A stretch of DNA of 64,000 nt from an uncultured Christensenellaceae bacterium (GTDB lineage: Bacteria; Bacillota; Clostridia; Christensenellales; Borkfalkiaceae): assembly GCA_910586985.1 (NCBI GenBank), contig CAJUKK010000007.1, positions 62,001 to 126,000 of the forward strand, in the 5' to 3' direction. The position numbers and the translations under genes are program-made. Below, piece by piece: positions 61,654 to 64,000 of this stretch. The notes under the pieces were generated by a model, which saw only the letters and a program-made list of their open reading frames with translations, searched no databases and was not told the DNA's origin. Numbering within the stretch: position 1 is the stretch's first letter; every line of letters starts with the position of its first letter.

Positions 61654-63096
61654 ATGAACGGAGTTTTTTTAATTGACAACGGACTCGGTTTCGTCATCGT
61701 TTTAGCGATCGTCCTCTTATTCACGAAACTGTTCGGACTGTTGTTTCGAAAATTCGGACTTCCTCAGGTGCTCGGCTATATTGTATCGGGCATTATCGTA
61801 GGGCCCGCTATTTTCGGTGAATTTTGCGGATTTTCATTGCTTGGATTCGAGAGCGATAAATATCACTGCCTTTTCCTTCTTTCGGGAACGGAAGACGAAT
61901 CGTTTTTTGCTCTTGGCAAAGACGGTCTCTCCATCTTTGCAAAAATAGGCGTAATTCTCATTATGTTTGCGACGGGACTTGAAACGAATATCAAGGAACT
62001 GAAAAATACGGGACTTGCCGCAACGCTGATCGCTTGCACGGGAGTTGCTGTCCCCATGGTTCTGGGCATCTTGATCTCTCTTCCCTTCGGCAATATCGGA
62101 CTCGGTACTGCAAATATTTTCCGTTGCGTCTTTATCGGCGCGATTCTGACGGCAACGTCGGTTGCGATCACCGTCTCCGTTTTGAAAGAACTCGGCAAGA
62201 TCAATACGAAACTCGGAACGACCATTGTTTCCGCCGCGATTATCGACGACGTAATCGGAATTATTGTTCTGTCGATCGTAACGGGAATCGCAAAATCGGG
62301 CGCATCCGACGCAGTCGGCGGTTTTGCGGGCTTTAAGGCAACGATCTACGGTACGATCATTATGATCATCGTATTTTTCATTGTGGCGATCGCGCTTGGA
62401 TTCGGCATTTCTAAACTGTTCCGCTGGCTTGAGAAAAAGTGGCCGAACACGCACCGTATCCCTATTTTTTCACTTGTCGTCTGTTTTGTTTATTCTTGGG
62501 CGGCGGAAGAAATTTTCGGAGTCGCCGATATTACGGGCGCATTCCTTGCGGGAATTATACTCTCAACGGCTCACCAATCAAGCGAATATACGACCAAAAA
62601 AATCGACGTTAATACCTACATGCTTTTTGCACCCGTTTTCTTTGCGAACATCGGAATATCGAGCATAGACTTCTCAGGGATCAACGGAAGTATTATTCTC
62701 TTTGCTTTCCTTGCTGTACTTATGGGACTTATCGGCAAAATCGTTGGCTGCGGCGCAGTCGCCAAAGGCTTTAAATACGGGTGGCGCGAAAGCGGCATTG
62801 CCGGCGTAGGAATGATGGCGCGCGGCGAAGTCGCGCTTATCGTTACGGCAACCGCCATGAACCCCGAACTCGGCACGCATGCGCTCCCTGCGCAGTTTAT
62901 GATTATGACGGTGCTCCTTATCCTTGTTTCCTCCATCCTCACCCCTATTCTTCTTAAAGTTCTCTATAACAAAGAACCGAAATCAACGGGAGGCGACGGA
63001 ACAAACGGACAGGAGTTGCCCGTTGCAAATGCAGAACAGGCGGAAGAACCCGCCCCGTCGGCAATTACAGACAACTCCGTTTCTATCGGAGAATAA
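61654..63096 (+). CDS. CPA2-family cation:proton antiporter
   Basis: The start MNGVFLIDNG follows CAGGAGATAAT. About 12 membrane segments; KFGLPQVLGYIVSGIIVGP and AIIDDVIGIIVLSIV (paired Asp in the ion-binding crossover), GVGMMARGEVALIV are hallmarks of KefB/NapA-like Na+/H+ or K+/H+ exchangers. The C-terminal tail is short, acidic and low-complexity without a TrkA domain. 480 residues. Confidence 0.9.
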   Translation: MNGVFLIDNGLGFVIVLAIVLLFTKLFGLLFRKFGLPQVLGYIVSGIIVGPAIFGEFCGFSLLGFESDKYHCLFLLSGTEDESFFALGKDGLSIFAKIGVILIMFATGLETNIKELKNTGLAATLIACTGVAVPMVLGILISLPFGNIGLGTANIFRCVFIGAILTATSVAITVSVLKELGKINTKLGTTIVSAAIIDDVIGIIVLSIVTGIAKSGASDAVGGFAGFKATIYGTIIMIIVFFIVAIALGFGISKLFRWLEKKWPNTHRIPIFSLVVCFVYSWAAEEIFGVADITGAFLAGIILSTAHQSSEYTTKKIDVNTYMLFAPVFFANIGISSIDFSGINGSIILFAFLAVLMGLIGKIVGCGAVAKGFKYGWRESGIAGVGMMARGEVALIVTATAMNPELGTHALPAQFMIMTVLLILVSSILTPILLKVLYNKEPKSTGGDGTNGQELPVANAEQAEEPAPSAITDNSVSIGE

Positions 63097-63111
63097 CCTT
63101 TACAAATAATT

Positions 63112-63149
63112 AAAGCAAACGGAAATATATAATTCCGTTTGCTTTTTTA
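63112..63149 (+). terminator. Terminator of the antiporter gene
   Basis: AAAGCAAACGGAA (63112-63124) pairs over 13 bp with 63133-63145 and is followed by TTTTTTATTT. Confidence 0.85.
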
Positions 63150-63196
63150 TTTACCCTATGTTAAGATATATCTGAAATTTATTTTAAGGGGACAAT

Positions 63197-64000
63197 ATGA
63201 AGTATCGTAATTTAGGGAAATGGGGACTAAAAGTGAGCGAAATCGCGCTCGGGAGCTGGGTTACGGATTTATCCGGTACAGCCGCCGAACAAACGGCAAA
63301 GGAAACGGTCAACGCCGCTTTCGACCTTGGCGTCAATTTTTTTGACTGCTCGGATTCTTACTCCGGAGGCGCAGCGGAAAAGTTCTTCGGAAAGGTATTA
63401 AACGAACACCCTCACAGCGAATACGTCGTCTCGTCCAAAGTATTTTTTCCGTCAGGCAGAGGCGCAAATGAATGGGGACTTTCGCGTAAACATATCATTG
63501 AACAGCTTGATAAATCTCTTAAAAACCTGAAAGTGGATTACATTGACCTGTACTTCTGTCACCGCTTTGACCCCACTACGCCCATCGAAGAAACCATGCA
63601 GACTTTATCCGACATGGTCGCCGCGGGCAAAATTCTCTATATCGGCGTATCCGAATGGTCGCCCGTGCAAATTACCGAAGCTATTTCCGCAATCAAAGAA
63701 AATAACTTGCGTCCGTTGTCTGTAATTCAACCTCAGTATAACATGGTTGACCGTTATATCGAGGACGAAATTATGTCTATCTGCAACAAAAACAGAATCG
63801 GGATCACGCCCTTTTCGCCGCTTGCGCAAGGATTACTCACGGGAAAATACCGCAAGGGACAGCCGCTCCCCGACGGTTCCCGCGCAACGTGGCAAGCAGA
63901 TAAACAAATCAACAATCTACTGACGGATGAAAACATAGAAAAAGTAGAACGTCTCCTCCCGCTTGCCGAAAGTCTCAACGTGCCCCTTTCCGTTCTGGCG
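63197..64000 (+). CDS. Aldo/keto reductase, Kv-beta-like (partial at window end)
   Basis: 268 codons are open to the window edge. The start MKYRNLGKWGLKVSEIALGSW has TAAGGGGAC before it. The AKR tetrad is visible: Asp in FFDCSDSY, Tyr in the same segment, Lys in VVSSKVFF and His in YFCHRFDP; PQYNMVDR and ITPFSPLAQGLLTGKY are typical of the potassium-channel beta-subunit/YghZ branch. NADPH-dependent carbonyl reduction; the substrate is unknown. Confidence 0.9.
   Translation, partial: MKYRNLGKWGLKVSEIALGSWVTDLSGTAAEQTAKETVNAAFDLGVNFFDCSDSYSGGAAEKFFGKVLNEHPHSEYVVSSKVFFPSGRGANEWGLSRKHIIEQLDKSLKNLKVDYIDLYFCHRFDPTTPIEETMQTLSDMVAAGKILYIGVSEWSPVQITEAISAIKENNLRPLSVIQPQYNMVDRYIEDEIMSICNKNRIGITPFSPLAQGLLTGKYRKGQPLPDGSRATWQADKQINNLLTDENIEKVERLLPLAESLNVPLSVLA

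Overview
The window looks like part of the chromosome of an uncultured, probably gut-dwelling, Gram-positive Clostridia (Bacillota). The basis is the single-membrane lipoproteins, AraC-controlled GH3/GH39 sugar genes, an LplABC-type sugar importer, a choloylglycine hydrolase family enzyme, a sigma-H-type factor, a Ku plus ATP-dependent ligase pair, and clear TTGACA/TATAAT promoters with AGGAGG ribosome binding sites. Species cannot be named from sequence alone.

Region 1 (1 to about 21.6 kb) is a mobile element whose left end lies outside the window. Its plus-strand half (1-9.1 kb) is a tightly overlapping early or maintenance operon: ArdA antirestriction protein, a DUF4942 adenine methyltransferase, many small unknown proteins, a PcfK-MutS domain I fusion and PcfJ. 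Its minus-strand half (21.5-10.7 kb) holds two small regulators, two small soluble proteins, a terminator, five membrane or exported proteins, a 32-residue membrane peptide, a membrane-anchored ATPase and an HUH rolling-circle Rep. Next to rep lies a pair of multi-tier hairpins; the first exposes CTTGATA, the nick core known from phiX174 and pC194/pUB110 origins. The halves converge on an abiH-like defence gene bracketed by a duplicated terminator. The minus-strand half resembles a filamentous-phage assembly and replication module, or a new type of rolling-circle element, and is the best candidate for an undescribed system.

Region 2 (21.6-43.7 kb) is carbohydrate metabolism. It contains an LplABC-like importer with NagB, a ROK sugar kinase and a PIG-L deacetylase but no NagA; a large InlB-repeat lipoprotein; an operon with a GH3 glucosidase, an acyltransferase and an esterase; and a divergent AraC regulator facing a GH39-DUF4091-esterase operon. 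It ends with a minimal NHEJ pair and small envelope genes.

Region 3 (43.7-55.9 kb) mixes housekeeping genes (lytic transglycosylase, CoaE, PolA, tRNAs, an UppS-like gene) with acquired DNA on the 3' side of tRNA-Leu genes: a serine recombinase with a catalytically dead partner that reads into tRNA-Leu(AAG), and an AT-rich Mrr-nuclease/NTPase plus KilA-N pair beside tRNA-Leu(TAG). An intergenic stretch at 51.97-52.14 kb holds four successive perfect hairpins.

Region 4 (55.9-64 kb) is core genome: a minus-strand run mrnC-rlmB-sigma-dnaX-ybaB-recR-gpsA, a divergent CPA2 antiporter, and an aldo/keto reductase cut by the window end.
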